Assembly (NCBI RefSeq): GCF_028389875.1
Contig: NC_084670.1
Span: 16,525,383-16,589,382 of the forward strand
DNA: 64,000 nucleotides
Direction: 5' to 3'
Source of the DNA: Rhea pennata
Lineage: Eukaryota > Chordata > Aves > Rheiformes > Rheidae
Shown here: piece by piece, positions 1 through 8,905 of the stretch
Layout: the number at the start of each line of letters is the position of its first letter
How positions within the stretch are numbered: position 1 is the stretch's first letter
Position numbers and translations under genes: made by a program
Notes under the pieces: model-generated
What the model was told of the DNA's origin: nothing
The model's database searches: none
What the model saw: the letters and a program-made list of their open reading frames with translations, nothing else

Positions 1-3000
1 ACAAGCTACTGATTCTGTGTAATCAATGACCTAATTTCTATGGGCACAATCTTCCTCCTGACAGCGTAAGTTAGCCCTTTTTCAGAATAGCCATGGTAGA
101 AAAATTGCATTCTGATAGAGCAAAAGAGTTTTCCCTTCTCTTCTTCCATGCAATTATAGTGCAAATTTCAGTGGAATACAAATAAAGAATGGTTTACTCA
201 ATTTTTAAGGGTGGGGAAACCCGGTATAGAGTATATGCAGGTTTACTCAACCATTACTGAGCTTATTTCTCACTTCATTTCAACTGGGCGTGAAAAAGAT
301 TGTCAGAATTTATAATTATTCTCATTTTTTGATGCAATCTCACTTCAGGCCTACCTTGCTTCCATGACAGCAACACCAGTAGGTTCACTAAATGGTGAGA
401 TCTGATACACCTGCTGTGATGCAACTTCTGTTATAAGGGTACCACTGTCTGAGTGTTTTAGTTTGTATGAGAAAGCTGCAGTCCCCTTTATGGGCCTTCT
501 TTTCTACACAAAGACAAAGAAATCCACAAAATGAATGGGAATAACAGCTGTGCTTGATATTAGGAAGATCTGTTCAGGTCTTACATACCATCATGTCCAC
601 AGGACAAGGACGGATGTAAGCCATTCCAATACTCGTCATCACATTTTCCTGGCAATTGTTTTGGTCTATGGTTTTGGTAACAGACGCTCGGCTATTCTTC
701 CTGTCTTCCTGGATAACATACCTTGTATGGCAAACACCTCCAATACCAGCCTGCACAGATCAATAGAGATAATTAGACTTCCTAATTACATCAGCATTTC
801 ACTGCATGAGTAGATTTACTGAATGAAGATTCTGACACACAGGATGATGGTAAGGATATTCTAAGCTATCTTAATTATGTATTGAAATCTTCTGCCATTA
901 CTTATGCTTAATCCTATTGAACTGAAAAACAGACATGAACAAAAGTCAACTGAGTTTCAAATGAAAAAGTAATCAATTGATTAATATGAGCAGTGAACAG
1001 ACAAAATGGATGAAGTGGCTGTACCAATGAAGTTATGTAACAAATAATTAATAGCTAATCATCCTTTTTTCTTGAAAGTACTGCATTTTAAGTAAAGCAC
1101 TTATACAGACATCTGAAAAAATTTCCAATGGAAGCAATTACTTCAACACCTACATTTTCTTTTCTGTGAATGAAAATGGACTTTGCTTGATGATGCCTGT
1201 TTCAAAGTAGATGCAAACAAACATGAACTTGAATGAAGAGCATCAAAAAAAAATTCTTTCAATTAAGTAGTTTTAGAAAAGAAATAAACAAACCTCTTGC
1301 AATTCATACACATTCTGTGATTTTTTAATAGTTATCTGCATCATGTTCAGCATTCCCCTCACTATGTTAATACACAGATCAGGGCAGTCTTCTGGGGCAT
1401 AAATGTTTCCAACCCGCCCACTACTGTATTCAAACTTGAACGGTCGGGTAAAACATGAAGACACCATCTGGGTGATTTTTGAAGATCGAGTGAATGGATC
1501 CTTGGGCCATATTCCATTGTACTCCTCCAGTTGTGGGGAGCGGATCTGAGAGAAAATGTTAGAAAATATATTTATTTCTACTTGCGAATAACATAACTTT
1601 GGTACTAAATATGCAAATAGAAAACAAGAAATTAACATAATCATTGGTTACATACTCTTTCTTCCAAATATAGGCTTAGATATGCATACAGCAATTCATT
1701 CTCTCCTTTCTTGCTTATACTATTTTAAAACCAGGATAAACTCTGTAGACTCAGTAGTATTATGCTACAAAACAGTTAACACATCATTATTATCTTGTAG
1801 TGAGATTTTAAACATCTTACTTCCATTAACTATATTTGGTGGGAAAGGCTGGTTCAAAAAATAATAACAAAGATTTGAATAAAATTCTTCACATTTTTAT
1901 CCTTCAACTAAATATTATTCTGCTTTAGGTGCAAGTTAATATTTAAAAAGTGTGTATCATTCTAAATTTCAAAAAAATAAATTTTAAAATATTGGATTTT
2001 AATTCTTCTCCCCCCAAAAATGTTTACTGGCATTGTTTTGACTAAAAAAAGTTGCCAAATTTCAGGCATAGTTGTGAATTGCCTGCATCAACTTTATTTT
2101 TTAATTTCTTGTAGTGAATAATGTATTTATAAAAAAAATTTTCCCATGCAGAGGCACAATGTATAGCAGAAGTAATTTTACTCTGGTGAAGTAACCGCTA
2201 GTTTATACTTGTGTCTCTGAAAGCACAGTCTGGTGGATTACACATAATAAAATAATTTCCGGATGAAAATTATCACAATCTCTAGCTCATAACTTCGGAT
2301 TCCTGCCTTCATCACTGAAAGAAGATCTACAGTTCTACTAAAATCACTGAGAGCTCTGCCACTGAACTCAGGGTACAAAAAGGTCTCATTTGTAAATAAA
2401 TTACATAGACCAATAAAAATATTTGTCTAAAATGTATTTATTTAGGATGGCTCAGGCTCTACCCCTTCTGATGTCAGTGGAGGTATGATTTCATACATAC
2501 AGACCTTCTACTGCATTACTCAAATATTAAACTTTGTTACACATACCTTTTTGATTATTTTCCCTTTTTTCAAGTATGTAGATATAACCTATATTTATTA
2601 ATTGCCTGCATGACAATGGTTTTATACACCTAAGTCTTGGCTTCCCACAGGAGTTGGAATCATGTGATGAGAATAGAATTAAATCTTAAAATTAGAGCAG
2701 GCTTGAGTCCCTTGTGTTGAAAATCAAAATTTTCTAAAATGACTCCTGATTTTGGCACCTCAATTTCTAATACAAAGTTTTGAGAAGCACACGTTACCAA
2801 CAATTTGTAAAACAAACATCCGTACATGGCTGGATGCCATATCACTACTCACTTTTGAAATCTCAGCTTGCAGACCATGTTCTAAAATTTACAGAACTTT
2901 TTCTTTAACTCTTCAGTATTGTTTCCTACAGCCTTCTTACAATACAGATTAGTTATTTAGAGGTGATTTACAACTCTGGATTGTTCAGTGTGTTATCTTT

Positions 3001-3429
3001 GGAAAAAGACACTGTACCTTGAGGAGATAGGTATTCTCTGATAGCCCACTGATCTCTAGTTTGCTGCTCAAGCGCAAGCCAGCTCTGGCTAAACTTCTTT
3101 CTTGAAGCCCATTCAACATAAAGCCTTCATAGCTGTAAACGTAAGTCTTTCTGCTACTAAATCCAGGGTCTGTGGGGAATAATAGCCGTTTTCACAATAG
3201 TTGTAAGCATATTCTAATAAATAGCCATAGCTTATAAAAGTACATTTACTTACCAATGTCAAACTTCTGGCTACCTGCAGAAAAAGATGAGAAAGACACA
3301 TGAGCAACATTCAGTCCTAATCTAATTGTTTTCATCAAACTCCATGAAATTCCAGGAAAGGTAAGTGAAAAAGGGGAAAGCAAGCTTACCTACAAGGGTG
3401 AACACAAGGGTGAATATGATTCCCCTCAT
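1..3429 (-). CDS. VTG2: Vitellogenin-2 (yolk precursor), 5' six coding exons, gene continues off the left edge
   Basis: Vitellogenin is the estrogen-induced liver lipoprotein that is secreted, taken up by oocytes and cleaved into lipovitellin and phosvitin. Six coding exons are visible on the minus strand: 3390-3429, 3254-3274, 3018-3169, 1294-1545, 589-750 and 355-503. All have GT-AG borders and compatible phases, and joined they stay open. Exon 1 encodes a signal peptide beginning MRGIIFTLVFTLVG. The following exons encode the N-terminal lipovitellin domain, with family motifs such as LSSKLEISGL, WPKDPFTRSSKIT, SCFTRPFKFEYSSGR, YAPEDCPDLC, KKSQNVYELQE and RYVIQEDRKNSR. From memory it is closest to chicken VTG2, including the very short first and second exons. 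Only about 260 of roughly 1850 residues are present; the next exon lies off the left edge. The two EREs upstream fit hormonal control of VTG2. VTG1 or VTG3 is less likely because of the signal peptide and ERE arrangement. Confidence 0.94.
355..503 (-). CDS. VTG2: VTG2 coding exon 6
   Basis: 149 nt from a TTTGTGTAG acceptor to a GTAGGC donor, ending two bases into a codon. It encodes GTAAFSYKLKHSDSGTLIT and YQISPFSEPTGVAVMEA. No further vitellogenin exon is seen between 1 and 354, so that stretch is intron. Confidence 0.93.
589..750 (-). CDS. VTG2: VTG2 coding exon 5
   Basis: 162 nt (54 codons) between a CTGTGCAG acceptor and a GTATGT donor. It encodes AGIGGVCHTRYVIQEDRKNS and ends with SIGMAYIRPCPVDMM, an orthodox vitellogenin II block. 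Confidence 0.95.
1294..1545 (-). CDS. VTG2: VTG2 coding exon 4
   Basis: 252 nt (84 codons) between a TCTCTCAG acceptor and a GTTTGT donor. It contains the conserved vitellogenin blocks EEYNGIWPKDPFTRSSKIT, CFTRPFKFEYSSGR and the cysteine pair in PEDCPDLC. Confidence 0.95.
3018..3169 (-). CDS. VTG2: VTG2 coding exon 3
   Basis: 152 nt between a CCCACAG acceptor and a GTACAG donor. It encodes the start of the lipovitellin N-sheet, including YVYSYEGFMLNGLQ and LRLSSKLEISGL, and ends in a complete codon. Confidence 0.94.
3254..3274 (-). CDS. VTG2: VTG2 coding exon 2 (21-nt micro-exon)
   Basis: The exon lies between a TTTCTGCAG acceptor and a GTAAGT donor. With the split glycine codon it encodes G-SQKFDI, the mature N-terminus typical of bird vitellogenin II. 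It is very short but phase-compatible with both neighbours. Confidence 0.93.
3390..3429 (-). CDS. VTG2: VTG2 coding exon 1 (signal peptide)
   Basis: The ATG is at 3427-3429. The exon has 40 coding bases giving 13 codons plus one base, a hydrophobic secretion signal. The donor GTAAGC follows at 3389-3384. The start is fixed by the signal peptide, which matches VTG2 proteins, and by the TATA-like box about 40 bases upstream. Confidence 0.94.
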
Positions 3430-3466
3430 AATGAAGGTGAATGAGGACCTGCTAGATATGGCGAGA

Positions 3467-3475
3467 CTTTTATGG
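3467..3475 (-). promoter_or_regulatory. VTG2: VTG2 TATA-like box (CCATAAAAG)
   Basis: A TATA-like element about 40 bases upstream of the ATG. This leaves room for the very short (about 13 nt) 5' UTR known for chicken VTG2, so transcription probably starts near 3442. The start site is inferred from family knowledge. Confidence 0.7.
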
Positions 3476-3791
3476 AAGAATGCTCAGGAACACGTGGCTG
3501 TATTCTGCTGAATTCTCAAGTTTTTTATCAGTTTATGTAAACATCTCCTTTTTTGCAATCATACATTCTCTTCACATAGAACAAGGAAATCAAGTCAAAC
3601 CTTGGCATCTAAGTGATTTTATTATTTAAAAGCTTTCCTGGATTGTCTAAGAATTTCACTTTTCCTAGTAAAACATTTTTACCAGGCTGTTTACAATAGA
3701 TTTAAAATAAACACATTACTTTATTTCCTAGATTAAGTCATGGCTGGCTGCTGGTATTCAGTTCTGCCACAGATTAGGTTGTTTTTGCCTA

Positions 3792-3804
3792 GGTTATGTT
3801 GACC
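3792..3804 (-). promoter_or_regulatory. VTG2: Imperfect estrogen response element (GGTCAacaTAACC on minus)
   Basis: A 13-bp palindrome with one mismatch to GGTCAnnnTGACC, about 350-360 bases upstream of the inferred start. Chicken VTG2 has an imperfect ERE at about -350 with, as I recall, this same sequence. It probably acts together with the perfect ERE further upstream. Confidence 0.82.
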
Positions 3805-4091
3805 TGGCATCTGATCCTAACTGTTATCTAACTGATAGTGGCCCAATTAACAAAATAGGGTCAGTAGTGTATACGCTTCCTGTTTTCTTTCTCTTTCCTC
3901 CGCACTGGATTATGGTCAACCCTGCAGAGAGAAGACTAGGATATAGACCTTTGCTATTCTAATATTCTGATACACGCATCAAAGCACGTTAAACATCGTA
4001 CTGAGCAACTGTATCTATATAGACTTATTGATATATAGATAGATATAATTTATTTATTTTCATCAGAGGACCAGCATGTCCTTTCAGCTCA

Positions 4092-4104
4092 GGTCACAAT
4101 GACC
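4092..4104. promoter_or_regulatory. VTG2: Perfect palindromic estrogen response element (GGTCAcaaTGACC)
   Basis: A full consensus ERE about 650-660 bases upstream of the inferred VTG2 start. This corresponds to the major ERE near -625 of chicken VTG2. The spacer differs from the chicken spacer as I remember it, while both half-sites are intact. This is the likely binding site for estrogen receptor alpha in liver. Confidence 0.88.
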
Positions 4105-4239
4105 AGGAATATTTTTTAAATGAACAAAGATTTCAAAAGCCATCTGCAAATATTGCATCTTCCAAGGTAAATGACAGTTCAAATGCGAACAATTAAACAG
4201 AGAGATATTTAGCAGCAGAGAGAAGAACTGAAGTGCAAG

Positions 4240-5045
4240 TTAGCTAGAAGTTTTGTATTTCCTAGGGAGCAAATACCAAATGCAGCCAAGCACCTGAACC
4301 GAAGTTGGCTTGCAGCCAACTTCATTAAGACTACTGATGTATATTGACATCACAGGAACACATTCACAACGTTCTGGAAACACTGGGGTACGGAGGCAGT
4401 GGGTCAGACATCTTGAATTGGAGAAGCACAAAAACATGCTTGAGCATGGCAATAGATTGATAATCATGAAAAAGGAGGAATGATTTCTTATCAACTCAGG
4501 AAAGAAAGTTCCAATCTTCTGAAGTGAGCTGGATGGCTTGTGGATCAACAAAAAGAAGATACAAGAAAAATGCACAGGGGCATCTGAGTTAAAGGCTATT
4601 TCTAGAGGAGTAACTTCAAGAACTGCAATAAACTGCAGGGTTTGAGCCACCAACATTGTGACTTCTACTCTAACTTGGTATCTATGACATATTAGTTATT
4701 TAATCATTTTATTTCTGTTCCCACAATGCCTACTGTTTTACAGGAAGATTAATCACACCAGTATGAACTCTGGTAAAGACCGTCCTAATGACCAAAAGAG
4801 ATTCTTTCTTTCTATTTCAGCAGTTTCTACAGTTTTGCACTACCACTTTTCCTAGCTGGTCAGTCCAAGAAATCTTGGCTTTTTCAAATACATTTCATTG
4901 GAACTGTAAGTTGACCTGGGAGTGTACAATTTCTTTTTTGGGAACAGCCATCCAGCTCACTTTAAAAGACTTAATATTTTTCCTCCATAATTATCAGTCT
5001 ATTATTATGCCAAAGGAGAACAAGCGTATTTTGTGCCTCAGGTGA
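4240..5045. repeat. Diverged inverted repeat upstream of VTG2
   Basis: The sequence at 4440-4540 read on minus resembles 4925-5015 read on plus. An exact 16-base core, gccatccagctcactt, lies at 4947-4962 (plus) and 4522-4537 (minus). Weaker similarity follows on the far side, including tatcaatctatt against tatcagtctatt. Longish open frames on each arm give related peptides (AIQLT...YQSI). It may be two copies of an old mobile element in opposite orientation. The family is not recognised. Confidence 0.4.
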
Positions 5046-5643
5046 TAAACTTCTTACAATGAAGCTGGCAAATTCTTCCACACAACTGTAATTTTTTATA
5101 GAGGAACCTTTCCTTAAGTTGCATAAACGTTGTGTCTTGTACAACCCCAAAATGACTTGAACAATGAGTTCAATGAAAAAACTAAAATGCAGTGTATACC
5201 ATGCGATTTTTTATTACAGTGTAACTTCACTGGAGCTAGTGAACTTCAGAGATCAGGTGTACTGTCTTAAAGTAAATAATGAACCATCATCATATAATTA
5301 GAGTATTTTGGGGGGCATGATTTCTTGAATCCAATAATATCACCCTTTCATACTTATGTTATTTATTTCTCTCCCAAATTAGATGGAGGGGGGAAGAGAA
5401 AGAAGGGAAAAACAAGACAAAGGGAAAAACAAGACACCTTGCATGTCTTCACACCTAAAACAATTGTGCTGGTAGCAAATTCTGAACAGTTAAAGCACAA
5501 GTAGTAGTTAATTCTACACACACAGATACCCTTAAAATATCTGAGCCTTACCCTATTTAGCATTCTGATTATATTGTAAATATTTTTTATTTTCAAGAAT
5601 AATCCATTTAAATTGGTATTTTCTGCTGATGTGTTAGAGTTAC

Positions 5644-5760
5644 CTTGGCCCAGTTGAAGTGTACACACAATTCCCCTGAGAAGAGCTAGGAGATGGTCTT
5701 GTATTTTTTCACACACACAAAAATTTTTATTTCTGACCTGCTGCAACTGGTCAGCAGAAG
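5644..5760 (-). other. Exon-like segment C of an unassigned minus-strand transcript
   Basis: 117 nt between an AACAG acceptor and a GTAACT donor. Starting one base into a codon it is fully open, including ASADQLQQVRNKNFCVCEK and IQDHLLALLRGI. The frame continues past the donor to a TAA at about 5363 that overlaps an AATAAA, so the segment could also be a terminal exon. Its entry phase fits segment B at 6311-6356. I do not recognise the protein. It could be an unannotated coding or non-coding transcript, or chance. Confidence 0.35.
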
Positions 5761-5898
5761 CTGTTGGAAGTAGTCCTTCAAATTAGGCAAAGGGTTGCTT
5801 TGAGGGGAGGCAAAAAAGAAAAACATGTGCCAAAATTTGTTTCCTTCAAAATTCCATGGTAACTTTCAACAAGAAGGTTTTTCTTAAGTAAATCTTTA

Positions 5899-5925
<27 letters not shown>

Positions 5926-5929
<4 letters not shown>

Positions 5930-5981
5930 CTATACAGTACAGCTTTTGCAAAACAGGCTGTATCATCTTCAGCCACTGCAA
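5926..5981 (-). other. Possible alternative terminal coding piece after segment B
   Basis: It follows a very strong pyrimidine-rich acceptor (TTTCTTTTTTTCTTTCAG). Read in the phase supplied by segment B it encodes VAVAEDDTACFAKAVLYS followed by a TAA stop, directly upstream (minus strand) of a 27-base A run. It is an alternative to segment C as the 3' end of the same putative transcript. Not recognised. Confidence 0.22.
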
Positions 5982-6310
5982 CTGAAAGAAAAAAAGAAAG
6001 CTTAAGAACTGTAAATGAATTCTGGAAAGTAAGTTCTCACCTAATCTGCTTAACAAGCTTGGTAAAAGCATTATCTCTTTTCATTTAGACTGAAAAAGAA
6101 AGGTAGCAGCAAGCAATGCAAACTATAGTTAAAAGATTTTGCAAAATATAGCACCACAGGGTGCAAGAGAACCACTAGTCTTTTCAATATTATACATATG
6201 TAGGTAACAATAACAGCATACCAATCACAGTTGCTGGTAGTCAGTACTTGTTCCTTCTAAAGCAGGCCACTTCTATCATCTCAAGTATGCACCAGTATCT
6301 AGTGACTCAC

Positions 6311-6356
6311 CTTTACCAAGTTCCTGCAAGCTGTCTCCCCTTTGCTCTTCAACAGT
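6311..6356 (-). other. Exon-like segment B of an unassigned minus-strand transcript
   Basis: 46 nt between a GGTTTTCTTCAG acceptor and a consensus GTGAGT donor. The open frame gives TVEEQRGDSLQELGK plus one base, which joins in phase to either downstream candidate. It lies between the SSX2IP 3' UTR and the VTG2 promoter and belongs to neither gene. Confidence 0.35.
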
Positions 6357-6596
6357 CTGAAGAAAACCATAAAGTTCTAATACTTCACTGTGTTGAAACA
6401 GTATCACTATACTACCAACCAGACCATTTGCAATACTCATTATTAGCAGTAGCTACAGATTGAGAAGTTTTCTGACCACTGCACACAGTAATCCAGAAAT
6501 TCTACACCCATTCTTTCTTCAGAGTTACAGGACAATCTATACTCAAAACCTCCATGAGCTTTACGAGGTCAACTCAGAACTCAGTTGCATACCTAC

Positions 6597-6668
6597 TTCT
6601 GGCACAGCTGGTTCTTCGATGGAGGCATTCAAATGAATTATCATTTCTGTAACATGGGATACAGAATC
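6597..6668 (-). other. Exon-like segment A of an unassigned minus-strand transcript
   Basis: 72 nt after a TTTTTGCTTTAG acceptor. The open frame gives DSVSHVTEMIIHLNASIEE then PAVPE. Two donors are possible: GTAGGT after 6597, which keeps phase 0 and joins segment B in frame, or GTATGC after 6593. No first exon with a convincing start was found nearby. Confidence 0.33.
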
Positions 6669-7235
6669 CTAAAGCAAAAAGTTGCTAATTAATCACTAAG
6701 CACAAGGGACTAAATGAATAAGCAGATTATTTTGCTCTTTAAAGACATTACTACTCTAAAATTACTGCAGTGAACAAAAGCTGTCCAGTAAAAAAGTCCA
6801 ACTAAATTATTCATCAAGAATGTGTTTAACTGGCCCAATAAACTATCAGAAAAAAACAACTTAATTACTTCAAAACAGCAGCAGCCCCTACTGGCATGTT
6901 AATACAACCACAACTAGGTGGAATAATCTACTAGTCTGAAAATAGGAGTCCTACATGCATGTCCTCTCACTAAATTGCCAACACATTCCATTTTTCACTT
7001 TGCATCTCCATATGTTTTAGAATATATATTTTTATTCTTCCCTAACTAAAAACCAGGCAAGAGCTGTTCAACGCATTGTAGGGAAGATATAAGCTGAACA
7101 ATACCTGTACACTGTTAAGTCATTTCAGTAGATAATGCTAATGATCACCTATTCACTGGGAGGGAACTGGAGGGTGTGGGGAATCAGGCTGCTTCAGAAA
7201 AGCTATCATGCTGCTGCTATCTGTAGTAAGGGTTG

Positions 7236-7298
7236 TAAGTCTTGCCTATGCAGCAAGAGGCTGTAAGTCTTAAGGCTATAAGTCTTGCCTATGCAGCA
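7236..7298. repeat. 20-bp direct repeat, period 43
   Basis: taagtcttgcctatgcagca occurs exactly at 7236-7255 and 7279-7298, with related sequence in between. It is a local tandem duplication with no coding role seen. Confidence 0.8.
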
Positions 7299-8018
7299 GA
7301 AAAAGCTGACCAACAAGATTAATACACACAACTGTTTCCTTAAAGTAGCTCTGTCAAGAAACATACTAGAAGTGTATTCAGAAGTCTGCACTGCTGCTAA
7401 TTCTTCTCCAGCTGTAATTTAAGGTATTGAGATAACCAGCAGAAACTCTGAAGTTTTCTGTCTTAGCTTCTTGGAGAGCTCCATTTTCCTTACTTCCCTG
7501 CTATTCTATCACTATTTTTCAGAGAGTCCAATTACTACGTTACATCCAATTCTGAAGATAAGGAGGAGAGCAGCAATGCATCTTCAACACAGGACTCTAA
7601 GCTTTGGAGTTAATTTCCTTTCTATTACCCTGAGAAGGGAAAAAGTTTCTTAAGCACCTTCAAAAAAGTCAGTTAGACTAGGGCAGGTGCTATATGCCTG
7701 CCCTGCATGTTCACAAAGGCATGAAGAACCAAAGGAGAAGAGATTGATTTGTAATGGGTCAGGAAAAGTGCATAGGTGAAAGCAACTTTGAAACATCTCA
7801 TCTTTACTTAGCTGCTTTTATTAGGTTACGAACAAAGTGAATTTCCCTAAGGCTATACTAAACAAATTCTGGAATCCACTAAAAAGAAAAAACAAAATAC
7901 AAAAATAGCATTAAATAGATTTGTTGATGTAGTGAACCTTGGCCCTAAAACCAGGATAGTTTAAAAATTTAATGCATATAAAACACAGAATCAGGGTTTC
8001 TTAGAATAGATTTACACA

Positions 8019-8040
8019 TTTATTTTTCATTATATTTATT
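8019..8040 (-). terminator. SSX2IP: Candidate SSX2IP poly(A) signals (two AATAAA)
   Basis: Minus-strand AATAAA hexamers at 8019-8024 and 8035-8040, about 790 bases past the SSX2IP stop; another lies at 7817-7822. They would give a 3' UTR of roughly 0.8-1 kb. Choice among them cannot be made without transcript data. Confidence 0.4.
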
Positions 8041-8604
8041 TATATTTGGAATAATTTGTTTCTCGACTGAAACACTGAAAGTCCTAATGCATCTGTAAAC
8101 TGAGTATCACTATAAAACAATTTAAATTATCATGTAAAATAATATTATGGACGCATGTGTTTCATTCATGGCATCTTAGCGTATTCACTTTGTCTATTTA
8201 CAAATATATAAAGATCTTGCGCTTTAAGTCATCTGAAATATCAAAGAGGTATTTTCAAATCACACAACTTAATAAATATAGAACCTGTTTTGTTAAAAAT
8301 CTACAGTATACTGTACATTCAAGTTGAGGCAAAAGAATTTTTAATGCCAGTTACACTTGAGACATAGATGAACATTTCCAATAATTAAACAATTCCTAAA
8401 AGTGCTATCTCTGTCTGTGAAGAAAGGAAACATTAGGATTGAGTGTTTCATTAAAGTTTCAAACCATTGCTTCATTCACAGAATCAGAGCTTCTGTTACT
8501 AGAAAAATATCAAAGCTTTTATATATTTTTAAATAAACATTTTCAAGAGTTGCAAGAAAAAGAGGCAAGAAATGGTCTAAAAAATAAAAGCCATGTGCAC
8601 ACAT

Positions 8605-8623
8605 ACACACACACACACACACA
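8605..8623. repeat. (AC)n microsatellite
   Basis: Short AC dinucleotide run inside the inferred SSX2IP 3' UTR. Confidence 0.85.
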
Positions 8624-8823
8624 ACACAATTCATATCACCACATAATCCCCTAGAAGGATAATCAAACTCACAGCATTCCATTTCACTTTAGAGATGTGT
8701 TCATCTACTTATTCTAACAAAAAACAACAGGCAACCCTAGGAAATCTAAGGCAGTTGTTCTATGTGCAAGTTTCTACATAGCAAAGAGTGCCAACTCTAG
8801 AAGTCTTCCTGTGACTTTGTGCA

Positions 8824-8905
8824 TTATTCAGTTTCTTCTTTGTCACTTTCCTCCCACTGATTTGGCTTATCATCTCCAGCAGGTTTCTTTGATGCAGCAT
8901 TGGAA
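8824..8905 (-). CDS. SSX2IP: SSX2IP coding exon 13 (C-terminus and stop)
   Basis: 82 coding nt, acceptor TTTTTACCAG, stop TAA at 8824-8826. Encodes an acidic tail ending [12 protein letters not shown]. It is shorter than the human C-terminus and poorly conserved, so the end rests on splice phase and the short region of similarity (KPNQ). Confidence 0.85.

Noticed and set aside
4240-4656. 138-codon minus-strand open frame upstream of VTG2
   Set aside because: It lies in the inverted-repeat sequence, is rich in Cys/Ser/Phe and has no recognisable domain.
7400-7490. Minus-strand 39-codon frame (GSKENGALQEAKTENF...) near the SSX2IP 3' end
   Set aside because: No acceptor or donor in the right place and a stop just upstream. 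It could not be linked to the 5.6-6.7 kb segments.
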